Part shown: positions 1 to 4,849 of the stretch, one piece after another
Position numbering within the stretch: the first letter of the stretch is position 1
Layout of the letters: each line of letters opens with the position of its first letter
NCBI GenBank assembly: GCA_002291955.1
Contig: DBBA01000327.1
Coordinates: forward strand, 1-5,331
Length of the DNA: 5,331 bases
Reading direction: 5' to 3'
Source of the DNA: Rhodobacteraceae bacterium UBA996
Lineage (GTDB): Bacteria; Pseudomonadota; Alphaproteobacteria; Rhodobacterales; Rhodobacteraceae
Made by a program: the position numbers and the translations under genes
Notes under the pieces: model-generated
Databases searched by the model: none
What the model saw: the letters and a program-made list of their open reading frames with translations, nothing else
What the model was told of the DNA's origin: nothing

Positions 1-548
1 CGCCCCTCGACCTGACCGCCCGCTTCGGACCGCGCCCCGTCTGGCTGGAAATCGGCTTCGGCGGGGGCGAGCACATGGTCCACCAGGCCACCCGCCACCC
101 CGACATCGCGATCATCGGCGCCGAACCCTTCGTCAACGGCGTGGCGATGCTGCTCCGCAAGATCACGGATGCGCGCGCCACCAACATCGCCATCCACCCC
201 GGCGACGCCCGCGACCTGATCGAGGTGCTGCCCGACGGCAGCATCACCCGCGCCTTCCTGAGCTACCCCGACCCCTGGCCCAAGCGCCGGCACCACCGCC
301 GCCGCTTCGTCACCCCCGACCACCTGATCCCGCTTGCGCGCGTCATGGCCCCGGGCGCACAGTTCCGCGTCGCCTCCGACATCCCGTCCTACATCGACCA
401 GGCGCTGGACCAGGTGCCGCCCGCGGGCTTCACGCGGGTGGACCACGACCCGGCCCGCCCCTGGGACGACTGGATCACCACAAGGTACGAGGCCAAGGCC
501 CTGCGCGAGGGCCGCACCCCCGCCTACCTCACGTTCCTGCGCGACTGA
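1..548 (+). CDS. trmB: tRNA (guanine-N7-)-methyltransferase TrmB, 5'-truncated by the window edge
   Basis: Transfers a methyl group from S-adenosylmethionine to N7 of guanosine 46 in the tRNA variable loop; cytosolic. The frame is open from base 3 and gives 181 visible residues before the TGA at 546-548. The family usually has roughly 220-235 residues, so about 40-50 N-terminal residues lie outside the window. Family signatures seen: the SAM-binding loop WLEIGFGGGEH (visible residues 14-24), GAEPFVNGV in the next Rossmann strand, the TrmB hallmark SYPDPWPKRRHHRRRFV (PDPW plus the basic RHH/RRR stretch), and the C-terminal GRTPAYLTFLR ending. The ATG at 75 is internal, because the SAM loop lies before it. 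It converges on the peroxiredoxin gene with a 37-base gap. Nothing in the frame suggests damage. The upstream neighbour and promoter cannot be seen. Confidence 0.96.
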   Translation, partial: PLDLTARFGPRPVWLEIGFGGGEHMVHQATRHPDIAIIGAEPFVNGVAMLLRKITDARATNIAIHPGDARDLIEVLPDGSITRAFLSYPDPWPKRRHHRRRFVTPDHLIPLARVMAPGAQFRVASDIPSYIDQALDQVPPAGFTRVDHDPARPWDDWITTRYEAKALREGRTPAYLTFLRD

Positions 549-585
549 GGGCCTGCGAACCTGACGGCCAGGGGACGGGGGCGGC
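549..585. other. Short convergent intergenic gap between trmB and the peroxiredoxin gene
   Basis: This 37-base gap separates two converging stop codons. It holds only a weak 4-bp stem (CCTG at 560-563 with CAGG at 569-572) and G-runs at 571-574 and 576-580. No U-tract is present on either strand, so no intrinsic terminator can be called. Termination here would have to be Rho-dependent, or the transcripts overlap. Confidence 0.5.
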
Positions 586-1074
586 TCAGATCGCCGCCAG
601 CAGCGCCTCGCCGCCCGAGATCTCGCAGGTGCCGGGGCTTTCCTCCAGATGCAGGACCTTGACCACGCCATCCTCGGCCATCAGCGCATAGCGCTTGGAC
701 CGGCCCAGAAGCCCGACCGGCGGCGCGGTGAAATCCAGCCCCATGGCCTTGGTGAACGCGCCATCGGCATCGGCCAGCATGGTGATCCCGGCCGCCGCGG
801 CGCCTGTCGCCTCGCCCCAGGCCTTCATCACGAAGGGATCGTTGACCGACACGCAGACGATCTCGTCCACGCCCTTGGCCGCGAACCCGTCCTTCGTGCG
901 GACAAAGCTCGGCACATGCGCCGAATGGCAGGTGGGGGTATAGGCGCCCGGCACCGCGAACATCACCACCTTGCGGCCCTTGGTCAGTGCCGCGACCGAC
1001 ACCGCCTCGGGTCCCTTGTCCCCGATCCGGATCAGCGAGGCCTCCGGCAGCCGTGCCCCTGTCTCGATCGCCAT
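586..1074 (-). CDS. Prx5-type (atypical) thiol peroxiredoxin
   Basis: Reduces hydrogen peroxide and alkyl hydroperoxides through a cysteine thiol; members of this family in proteobacteria are typically recycled by glutathione/glutaredoxin. Probably cytosolic, as no signal peptide is seen. The protein has 162 residues, normal for the Prx5/PrxII group. The peroxidatic site is PGAYTPTCH (residues 42-50), with Thr46 and Cys49 of the PxxxTxxC motif and the supporting Arg128 in RSKRYALM. Further cysteines are Cys74 (EIVCVSVNDPF, a second cysteine typical of PrxII) and Cys150 (SPGTCEIS), a candidate resolving position. The start at 1074 is supported by GGGGAG seven bases upstream (1082-1087) and by the normal N-terminus. 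It is divergent from the flavoprotein gene, with an 82-base shared control region. The exact reductant cannot be read from sequence. Confidence 0.95.
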   Translation of the reverse strand: MAIETGARLPEASLIRIGDKGPEAVSVAALTKGRKVVMFAVPGAYTPTCHSAHVPSFVRTKDGFAAKGVDEIVCVSVNDPFVMKAWGEATGAAAAGITMLADADGAFTKAMGLDFTAPPVGLLGRSKRYALMAEDGVVKVLHLEESPGTCEISGGEALLAAI

Positions 1075-1081
1075 GCGCTGT

Positions 1082-1087
1082 CTCCCC
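1082..1087 (-). promoter_or_regulatory. Ribosome binding site of the peroxiredoxin gene
   Basis: On the - strand this reads GGGGAG, followed by seven bases and then the ATG at 1074. This is a good Shine-Dalgarno match at normal spacing and supports that start codon. Confidence 0.7.
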
Positions 1088-1095
1088 GTCCCGGT

Positions 1096-1123
1096 TTGCG
1101 TTGCCTCTGCGCGGCGTTATAGG
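1096..1123 (+). promoter_or_regulatory. Candidate promoter for the flavoprotein-rsmD operon
   Basis: TTGCGT (1096-1101), 16 bases, then TATAGG (1118-1123). Both hexamers are partial matches. A start near 1130 would give a leader of about 27 bases before the ATG at 1157. The position in the only 82-base gap upstream of the operon is the main support. Confidence 0.3.
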
Positions 1124-1144
1124 GGGCGGCACAGGGCGGGACCA
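1116..1144 (-). promoter_or_regulatory. Candidate sigma70-type promoter for the peroxiredoxin gene
   Basis: Read on the - strand: TGGTCC (1144-1139), 17 bases, then TATAAC (1121-1116). The -10 matches five of six consensus bases and is one of the few AT-rich words in the region. The -35 is weak (three of six). Predicted transcript start is near 1109, giving a leader of about 35 bases that contains the ribosome binding site. The -10 overlaps that of the candidate opposite-strand promoter (1118-1123), so the two could exclude each other. Inference only. Confidence 0.4.
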
Positions 1145-1156
1145 GTGGGGACAGGG

Positions 1157-2368
1157 ATGGATCGCATCGTCATCGTCGGCGCAGGCCAGGCCGCCCAGTC
1201 CTGCGCCGCCCGCCTGCGGGCCGGCGGCTTTGCGGGCGCGATCACCCTGATCGGCGACGAACCGCACCCGCCCTACCAGCGCCCGCCGCTGTCCAAGGCC
1301 TACCTCCTGGGCGACATGGCGCTCGACCGGCTCTGGCTGCGCCCCGAGGCGTGGTATGCCGACAACAGCATCGCGCTTGTCACGGGCGCCCCTGCCACCG
1401 CCATCGACCGTGCCGCCCGCACGGTGACCGCGGGCGGCACCGCGCACCCGTACGACGCGCTCGTGCTCGCGACCGGCGCCATCCCGCGCCGCCTGCCCGC
1501 CGCCATCGGCGGTGACCTGCCCGGCGTGCATGTCGTGCGCACGCTGGCGGATGTGGACCGCATGGCACCCGACATCGCCCCGGGTCGCCGCCTGCTGGTC
1601 GTGGGCGGCGGCTACATCGGGCTCGAGGCCGCCGCCGTCGCCCGCAAGTCCGGCATGGAGGTCACGCTGATCGAGGCCGCGCCCCGCATCCTCGGCCGCG
1701 TCGCCGCCCCCGAAACCGCCGCCGCCATGCGCGCCCTGCACCAGTCCCACGGTGTGACGATCCGCGAAGGGGTCGGCCTTGTCCGCCTGACCGGCGACAC
1801 CCGCGTGACCGGCGCCGTGCTGGCCGACGGCACCGAACTCGCCGTGGATGCGGTCGTGGCGGGCATTGGCGTCACCCCCGACACCCGCCTCGCCCAGACC
1901 GCAGGGCTCGAGATCGACAACGGCATCGCCGTCGATGCGCAAGGCCGCACCTCCGACCCCGCCATCCTCGCCGCGGGCGACTGCGCATCGTTTCCCACCC
2001 CCGCGGGCCGGATGCGGCTCGAATCGGTCGGCAACGCCATCGACATGGGCGACCTCGTGGCCGACACGCTCCTCGGGATCGACACGGCCTATGTCCCGAA
2101 ACCGTGGTTCTGGTCCGACCAGTACGACGCGAAACTGCAGATCGCGGGCCTCGGCACCGGTGCCGACCGCATCGTGGTCCGGCCCGCAGACGGGGGGGCG
2201 TGGTCGCACTGGTACTACGCCGGCCCCCAGCTGATCGCCGTGGACGCGCTGAACGACAGCCGCGCCTACATGGTCGGCAAGCGCCTGATCGAGGGCGGCC
2301 GCAACCCCGATCCCGCCGTGATCGCCGACCCGGCGACCGACCTCAAGGCACTCCTCAAGGCCGCATGA
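1157..2368 (+). CDS. FAD-dependent NAD(P)H oxidoreductase, ferredoxin/rubredoxin/putidaredoxin-reductase type
   Basis: Flavoprotein of the BphA4/putidaredoxin-reductase family, which passes electrons from NAD(P)H through FAD to a small iron-sulfur carrier. It has 403 residues, the usual length. Order of elements: FAD Rossmann loop VIVGAGQAA (5-13); RPPLSK with Lys47; LATGAIPR (104-111); NAD(P)H Rossmann VVGGGYIGLEAA (148-159), with Glu173 at the end of the next strand, a feature that favours NADH; the second FAD motif AAGDCA (272-277); RLESVGNAIDMG (287-298); and a C-terminal reductase domain opening with PWFWSDQY (316-323). I chose ATG 1157 because the Rossmann motif begins four residues later and GGGGA lies five bases upstream (1147-1151). 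The frame is open further upstream (ATG at 971), but that part runs antisense through the peroxiredoxin gene. Its stop overlaps the rsmD start. No ferredoxin, P450 or dioxygenase gene is visible, so the electron acceptor is unknown. Confidence 0.92.
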   Translation: MDRIVIVGAGQAAQSCAARLRAGGFAGAITLIGDEPHPPYQRPPLSKAYLLGDMALDRLWLRPEAWYADNSIALVTGAPATAIDRAARTVTAGGTAHPYDALVLATGAIPRRLPAAIGGDLPGVHVVRTLADVDRMAPDIAPGRRLLVVGGGYIGLEAAAVARKSGMEVTLIEAAPRILGRVAAPETAAAMRALHQSHGVTIREGVGLVRLTGDTRVTGAVLADGTELAVDAVVAGIGVTPDTRLAQTAGLEIDNGIAVDAQGRTSDPAILAAGDCASFPTPAGRMRLESVGNAIDMGDLVADTLLGIDTAYVPKPWFWSDQYDAKLQIAGLGTGADRIVVRPADGGAWSHWYYAGPQLIAVDALNDSRAYMVGKRLIEGGRNPDPAVIADPATDLKALLKAA

Positions 2369-2922
2369 GGATCATCGCCGGCGACCACCGCGGCCTTGCG
2401 CTGACCCCCGTGGGCAAGGGCGACCCGGCTGCCCACCTGCGCCCGACCGCCGACCGCACACGCGAAAGCCTGTTCAACGTGCTGACCGGCGGGCGCCACG
2501 GCGACCCCGTGACCGATGCCCGCGTGCTGGACCTGTTCGCGGGCACCGGGGCGCTGGCGCTGGAAGCCCTGTCGCGCGGGGCGGCCCACGCCACGCTGGT
2601 GGACGACGGCCGCACCGCCGCGCGCCTGATCGCCGCCAACATCGCGCTGATGCGCGCCGCCGACCGCACCCGCCTGATGCGGTGCGACGCCACCCGCCTG
2701 CCCGGCAACGACGGCCCGCCCGCCACGCTCGTGTTCCTCGACCCGCCCTATGGCCGCGGCCTTGGCGCCCCTGCCCTGACTGCCGCCCTTGCCAACGGCT
2801 GGATCGCCCCCGACGCCACCGTGGTGTGGGAAGAAACAGCACCCCAGACCCCGCCCGCGGGCCTCACCCTCACCGACCAGCGCCGCTGGGGCGACACCTG
2901 GGTCGGCTTCCTGACCGCCTGA
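2365..2922 (+). CDS. rsmD: 16S rRNA (guanine(966)-N(2))-methyltransferase RsmD
   Basis: Methylates N2 of G966 in 16S rRNA of the small ribosomal subunit, using SAM; cytosolic. The 185 residues match the family length. Visible signatures: MRIIAGDHRG at the N-terminus; LRPTADRTRESLFNVL (25-40), with the conserved arginines of this family; the SAM loop LDLFAGTGALALEALSRGA (55-73); Asp108 in RCDATRL; and the catalytic DPPYG motif (126-130). The start at 2365 overlaps the flavoprotein stop as ATGA, with a weak AAGG four bases upstream, so translation is probably coupled to the flavoprotein and both share one transcript. It converges on map across a repeat-rich gap. The C-terminal TWVGFLTA ending is typical, and no damage is seen. 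Confidence 0.95.
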   Translation: MRIIAGDHRGLALTPVGKGDPAAHLRPTADRTRESLFNVLTGGRHGDPVTDARVLDLFAGTGALALEALSRGAAHATLVDDGRTAARLIAANIALMRAADRTRLMRCDATRLPGNDGPPATLVFLDPPYGRGLGAPALTAALANGWIAPDATVVWEETAPQTPPAGLTLTDQRRWGDTWVGFLTA

Positions 2923-2928
2923 CCCCCG

Positions 2929-2956
2929 GCCAGCTTCGACATGCCCGAAATATCCC
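2929..2956 (-). repeat. Dispersed intergenic element, copy A (GGGATATTT core, GTCGAAGCTGGC tail)
   Basis: Read on the - strand, it starts GGGATATTT and ends GTCGAAGCTGGC. It agrees with copy B at 4754-4781 at 24 of 28 positions; the differences are confined to the seven-base middle. One base further on, both copies also share GGG. Copy A lies seven bases past the rsmD stop. In its own orientation it is preceded by the hairpin repeats at 2980-3039. I recall similar GGRTATTT-type intergenic sequences from Rhodobacteraceae genomes, but cannot verify that here. Confidence 0.75.
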
Positions 2957-2981
2957 CGCCGGAGGCAGACCCGAGCCGACC

Positions 2982-2999
2982 GGGCCGACAGGCCCGGCG
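2982..2999. repeat. 18-base direct repeat, copy 1, with hairpin
   Basis: GGGCCGACAGGCCCGGCG, identical to 3022-3039 and exactly 40 bases before it. It folds as GGGCC-GACA-GGCCC. In this copy flanking bases extend the stem to 7 bp (2980-2986 with 2991-2997). Confidence 0.85.
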
Positions 3000-3021
3000 G
3001 CGAGACAAAAGGCGTCGCGTA

Positions 3022-3039
3022 GGGCCGACAGGCCCGGCG
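3022..3039. repeat. 18-base direct repeat, copy 2, with hairpin
   Basis: Exact second copy of the repeat at 2982-2999. The stem here is only the 5-bp GGGCC/GGCCC with a GACA loop, because base 3021 is A and cannot extend the pairing. It ends eight bases before the stop codon of map. Confidence 0.85.
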
Positions 3040-3047
3040 CGTCCGCA

Positions 3048-3902
3048 TCAGCCTTGCGTGGGATGGAACCGGCCCGCGGGCGACAGCGTAAAGATGTCCA
3101 CCCCGTCCGCGGTCACGCCGACCGAGTGCTCGAACTGCGCCGACAGCGTCTTGTCGGCGGTGATCGCGGTCCAGTCGTCCTTCAGCACCCGCGTCTCGGG
3201 ACGGCCCAGGTTCACCATCGGCTCGATGGTGAAGAACATGCCTTCTTCCAGCACCGGCCCGGTGCCCGGGCGGCCATAGTGCAGCACGTTCGGCGGCGCG
3301 TGGAACACGCGGCCCAACCCATGCCCGCAGAAATCGCGCACGACACTCATCCCGTGGCGTTCCACATGGGTCTGGATCGCATGGCCGATGTCGCCGAACG
3401 TCGCGCCGGGCCGCACCGCCTCGATCCCCTTCATCAGGGCATCATGCGTCACCTGCACCAGCCGCTCGGCATGGCGCTTGGGACGCCCCGCCGCATACAT
3501 CCGGCTCGAATCGCCGTACCAGCCATCGACCACCACGGTGATGTCGATGTTCAGGATGTCTCCATCCTCGAGCGCGTCGGACGACCGGCCCGGCACCTTG
3601 GACCCCGGGATGCCGTGGCAGACCACATGGTTCACGCTGATGCAGGACGCGTGGCGGTAGCCCTTGTAGCCGATGGTGGCCGACACGGCCCCGGCGTCCG
3701 TCACCCACCCCTCGATCAGCGCATCCAGCGCGCCGGTCGTCTGGCCGGGGACCACATGTGCCGCGATGTCATCCAGGAGCCGCGCGGCCAGTTGCCCGGC
3801 CCGGCGCATCCCCTCGAAATCCGCCGCCTCGTGGATGCGGATGCCCTCCCGGGTCAGGCGGCCCCTTGGCCCTTCGTCCACGCGTGCACGCTCCTGCTTC
3901 AT
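3048..3902 (-). CDS. map: Type I methionine aminopeptidase
   Basis: Removes the N-terminal methionine from new proteins; a cytosolic two-metal enzyme. From the start at 3902 it has 284 residues, about 20 longer at the N-terminus than the E. coli enzyme. Metal ligands by comparison with E. coli: Asp120 (LNIDITVVVDGW), Asp131 (YGDSSRMY), His194 (FCGHGLGRVFH), Glu227 (FTIEPMVN) and Glu258 (AQFEHSVGV). The substrate-side His96 sits in HVVCHGIPG and His201 in FHAPPNVLHY. The frame stays open upstream to 4004, overlapping sfsA, so the start must be chosen. ATG 3902 (MKQE) and ATG 3914 (MLRPMKQE) are both possible, and neither has a Shine-Dalgarno sequence. Family homology begins only near residue 15 (RGRLTREGIRIHE), which suits the shorter form. 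It lies 46 bases downstream of sfsA on the same strand and is probably cotranscribed with it. Confidence 0.95.
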   Translation of the reverse strand: MKQERARVDEGPRGRLTREGIRIHEAADFEGMRRAGQLAARLLDDIAAHVVPGQTTGALDALIEGWVTDAGAVSATIGYKGYRHASCISVNHVVCHGIPGSKVPGRSSDALEDGDILNIDITVVVDGWYGDSSRMYAAGRPKRHAERLVQVTHDALMKGIEAVRPGATFGDIGHAIQTHVERHGMSVVRDFCGHGLGRVFHAPPNVLHYGRPGTGPVLEEGMFFTIEPMVNLGRPETRVLKDDWTAITADKTLSAQFEHSVGVTADGVDIFTLSPAGRFHPTQG

Positions 3903-3909
3903 GGGGCGC

Positions 3910-3938
3910 AACATAGGGGTTCGGGGCCGAAAGGACCA
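3910..3938 (-). promoter_or_regulatory. Candidate internal promoter for map, possibly giving a leaderless transcript
   Basis: Read on the - strand: TGGTCC (3938-3933), 17 bases, TATGTT (3915-3910), then seven bases to ATG 3902. The -10-to-ATG distance is what a leaderless mRNA would show, and no Shine-Dalgarno sequence is present. If used, this promoter rules out ATG 3914, which lies inside the -10. The hexamers are weak matches; inference only. Confidence 0.3.
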
Positions 3939-3948
3939 GACCACCCGC

Positions 3949-4671
3949 CTAGCCGCGCGCCTGCAAGGCGGGATCGACCGGCAGGGGACCCGCGATCTGC
4001 ACACCGTCAGGGCTGATGGCGGTTCCCATGGCGATCATCTCGACCCCCGCCGCCCGCGCCGCATCAAAGGCCCGCGCATAGGCCGGGTCGAGGTCCGGGG
4101 CCAGGCGGAACGCATCGCAATCCGTGCGCTGGACGACGTACAGCATCACCGCACGGTCCCCCGCCGCGACCCGCAGCGCGAGTTCCGCCAGATGCTTCGC
4201 GCCCCGCGCGGTCACGCTGTCGGGAAACTCGGCCCAGGTCCCCTGCCGCCGCAGATGGACGTTCTTCACCTCGACCCAGACCGCGGGCAGACCGGGCCCT
4301 GTCAGGAGCCAGTCCACCCGGCTGTTCGTGCCGTAGCGCACCTCGGGCCGGATGTCGGTGTAGACCGCCAGCCCCGGGACACGGCCCGCCCGCAGCGCCT
4401 CGCCCGCCACGATGTTCGGCACCGACGTGTCGATCCCCGCCCGGTGGCCGCCCGGCAGGTCCACCAGCCGCCACGCCCAGCGCAGCTTGCGCTTCGGGTC
4501 ATCGTTCCCCTCCACCCAGACGCGCAGCCCGGGGTCGGACAGGCCCATCATGCTGCCGGGATTGGGGCAGTGGGCGGTCACCGTCTCGCCGGTGTCGAGC
4601 GTCACCTCGGCCAGGAACCGGTTCCAGCGGCGGACAAGGCGGGCGGGGGTCAGGGGGCGGGCAAAGCGCAT
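3949..4671 (-). CDS. sfsA: Sugar fermentation stimulation protein A / predicted DNA-RNA nuclease SfsA
   Basis: SfsA was named for its effect on maltose use in E. coli and is now classed as a nuclease-like protein; its cellular role is poorly defined. The protein has 240 residues, a normal length. An N-terminal OB-like part contains RFLAEVTLDTGETVTAHCPNPGSM (18-41), including the diagnostic CPNPGSM. A PD-(D/E)xK-like nuclease core follows, with YGTNSRVDWLL (113-123), VWVEVKNVHL (131-140) and FPDSVTARGAKHL (149-161). Likely metal or catalytic residues are Asp120, Glu134 and Lys136. The start at 4671 matches the family N-terminus (MRFARPLTPARLVRRWNRFL resembles the known pattern), although no Shine-Dalgarno sequence precedes it. 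It is followed by map on the same strand after 46 bases and is divergent from the CinA-like gene. The stop is TAG; the other complete genes and trmB end in TGA. Confidence 0.94.
   Translation of the reverse strand: MRFARPLTPARLVRRWNRFLAEVTLDTGETVTAHCPNPGSMMGLSDPGLRVWVEGNDDPKRKLRWAWRLVDLPGGHRAGIDTSVPNIVAGEALRAGRVPGLAVYTDIRPEVRYGTNSRVDWLLTGPGLPAVWVEVKNVHLRRQGTWAEFPDSVTARGAKHLAELALRVAAGDRAVMLYVVQRTDCDAFRLAPDLDPAYARAFDAARAAGVEMIAMGTAISPDGVQIAGPLPVDPALQARG
4641..4661 (+). other. Canonical G-quadruplex motif inside the start of sfsA
   Basis: On the + strand there are four G-runs: 4641-4643, 4645-4649, 4653-4657 and 4659-4661, with loops of 1, 3 and 1 bases. This satisfies the G3+ N1-7 rule. It lies over sfsA codons 4-11, on the template strand of sfsA, ten bases from the start codon. 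The codons encode RPLTPAR, so it may be a byproduct of coding. Confidence 0.6.
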
Positions 4672-4706
4672 GGGACCGCTGGTAGCGCGCAGGTCAGCGG
4701 ACGAGA

Positions 4707-4745
4707 AGGGGCGCTGCCCCTCTTGCGTCGCCTGCGGCGCCGCAA
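4707..4745. repeat. Two adjacent GC-rich hairpins before copy B
   Basis: Hairpin 1 is AGGGGC-GCT-GCCCCT (stem arms 4708-4712 and 4716-4720, flanked by a possible extra pair; loop 4713-4715). Hairpin 2 has arms 4723-4732 and 4736-4745 around a TGC loop (4733-4735), ten positions with a single T/C mismatch (4728 against 4740). Neither has a U-run. They precede the 28-base element just as the hairpin repeats precede copy A. Confidence 0.6.
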
Positions 4746-4753
4746 TTCACCCC

Positions 4754-4781
4754 GGGATATTTGGACCACGTCGAAGCTGGC
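4754..4781 (+). repeat. Dispersed intergenic element, copy B (GGGATATTT core, GTCGAAGCTGGC tail)
   Basis: Second copy of the element at 2929-2956, in opposite orientation and 24/28 identical. It starts GGGATATTT, has a variable middle (GGACCAC here, CGGGCAT in copy A) and ends GTCGAAGCTGGC. The core begins nine bases after the second hairpin. It lies 68 bases before the CinA-like start codon, between divergent genes, whereas copy A lies between convergent genes. Confidence 0.75.
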
Positions 4782-4793
4782 AGGGATGGTGTC

Positions 4794-4822
4794 TGGATCG
4801 ACGGGACGCGGCGGCCTATGGT
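4794..4822 (+). promoter_or_regulatory. Candidate promoter for the CinA-like gene
   Basis: TGGATC (4794-4799), 17 bases, then TATGGT (4817-4822), with four of six matches in the -10. A transcript starting near 4829 would carry a leader of about 20 bases that includes the ribosome binding site. The layout resembles the candidate promoters of the peroxiredoxin and map genes. Confidence 0.3.
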
Positions 4823-4838
4823 CCCGCGCCATCAGACC

Positions 4839-4844
4839 GAGGGA
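4839..4844 (+). promoter_or_regulatory. Ribosome binding site of the CinA-like gene
   Basis: GAGGGA, with its GAGG part seven bases from ATG 4850. This fixes the start over the downstream in-frame ATG (residue 8). Confidence 0.65.
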
Positions 4845-4849
4845 CCCCG

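Larger units (their letters stand above)
2923..3047. other. Repeat-rich convergent intergenic region between rsmD and map
   Basis: This 125-base gap contains, from left to right, one copy of a 28-base dispersed element (reading on the - strand) and two exact copies of an 18-base hairpin-forming repeat. No convincing small gene is seen; open frames through it are byproducts of high GC. The hairpins lack a following U-run in either direction, so they are not classical intrinsic terminators, although they may still end or protect the two converging transcripts. Confidence 0.7.
4672..4849. other. Divergent intergenic region between sfsA and the CinA-like gene
   Basis: This 178-base gap holds two adjacent hairpins (4707-4745), copy B of the dispersed element (4754-4781) and a candidate promoter and ribosome binding site for the CinA-like gene. 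For sfsA only a very weak promoter-like pair is seen on the - strand (TTCTCG 4707-4702, 17 bases, TACCAG 4684-4679). No small gene is supported. Confidence 0.65.

Noticed and set aside
971..1156. N-terminal extension of the flavoprotein from ATG 971
   Set aside because: The extra 62 codons run antisense through the peroxiredoxin gene and lack family similarity. ATG 1157 sits directly before the FAD-binding strand and has a binding site.
2192..2198. A run of seven G in the flavoprotein gene as a possible frameshift or phase-variation tract
   Set aside because: The frame is intact through it and continues to a normal C-terminus at the usual length. Seven G is not remarkable in DNA this GC-rich.
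524..2209. A 561-codon open frame on the - strand, antisense to the flavoprotein gene and out of frame with the peroxiredoxin
   Set aside because: The translation has low complexity (Gly, Ala, Arg, Asp, His rich) with no family signature, and the + strand and the peroxiredoxin frame carry complete recognisable proteins. Long antisense frames are expected at this GC content.
2980..2997. The 7-bp hairpin as a classical Rho-independent terminator
   Set aside because: No U-run follows it in either direction; it is reported only as a repeat with possible 3'-end function.
2976..3040. The hairpin repeats as a small CRISPR array
   Set aside because: There are only two copies with one spacer-sized gap of 22 bases, the repeat unit is only 18 bases, and no cas genes are near.
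2682..4016. A 444-codon + strand open frame across the rsmD end, the intergenic gap and map
   Set aside because: It runs through two well-identified genes in the wrong frame or strand and through the hairpin repeats, and its composition is that of a shadow frame.
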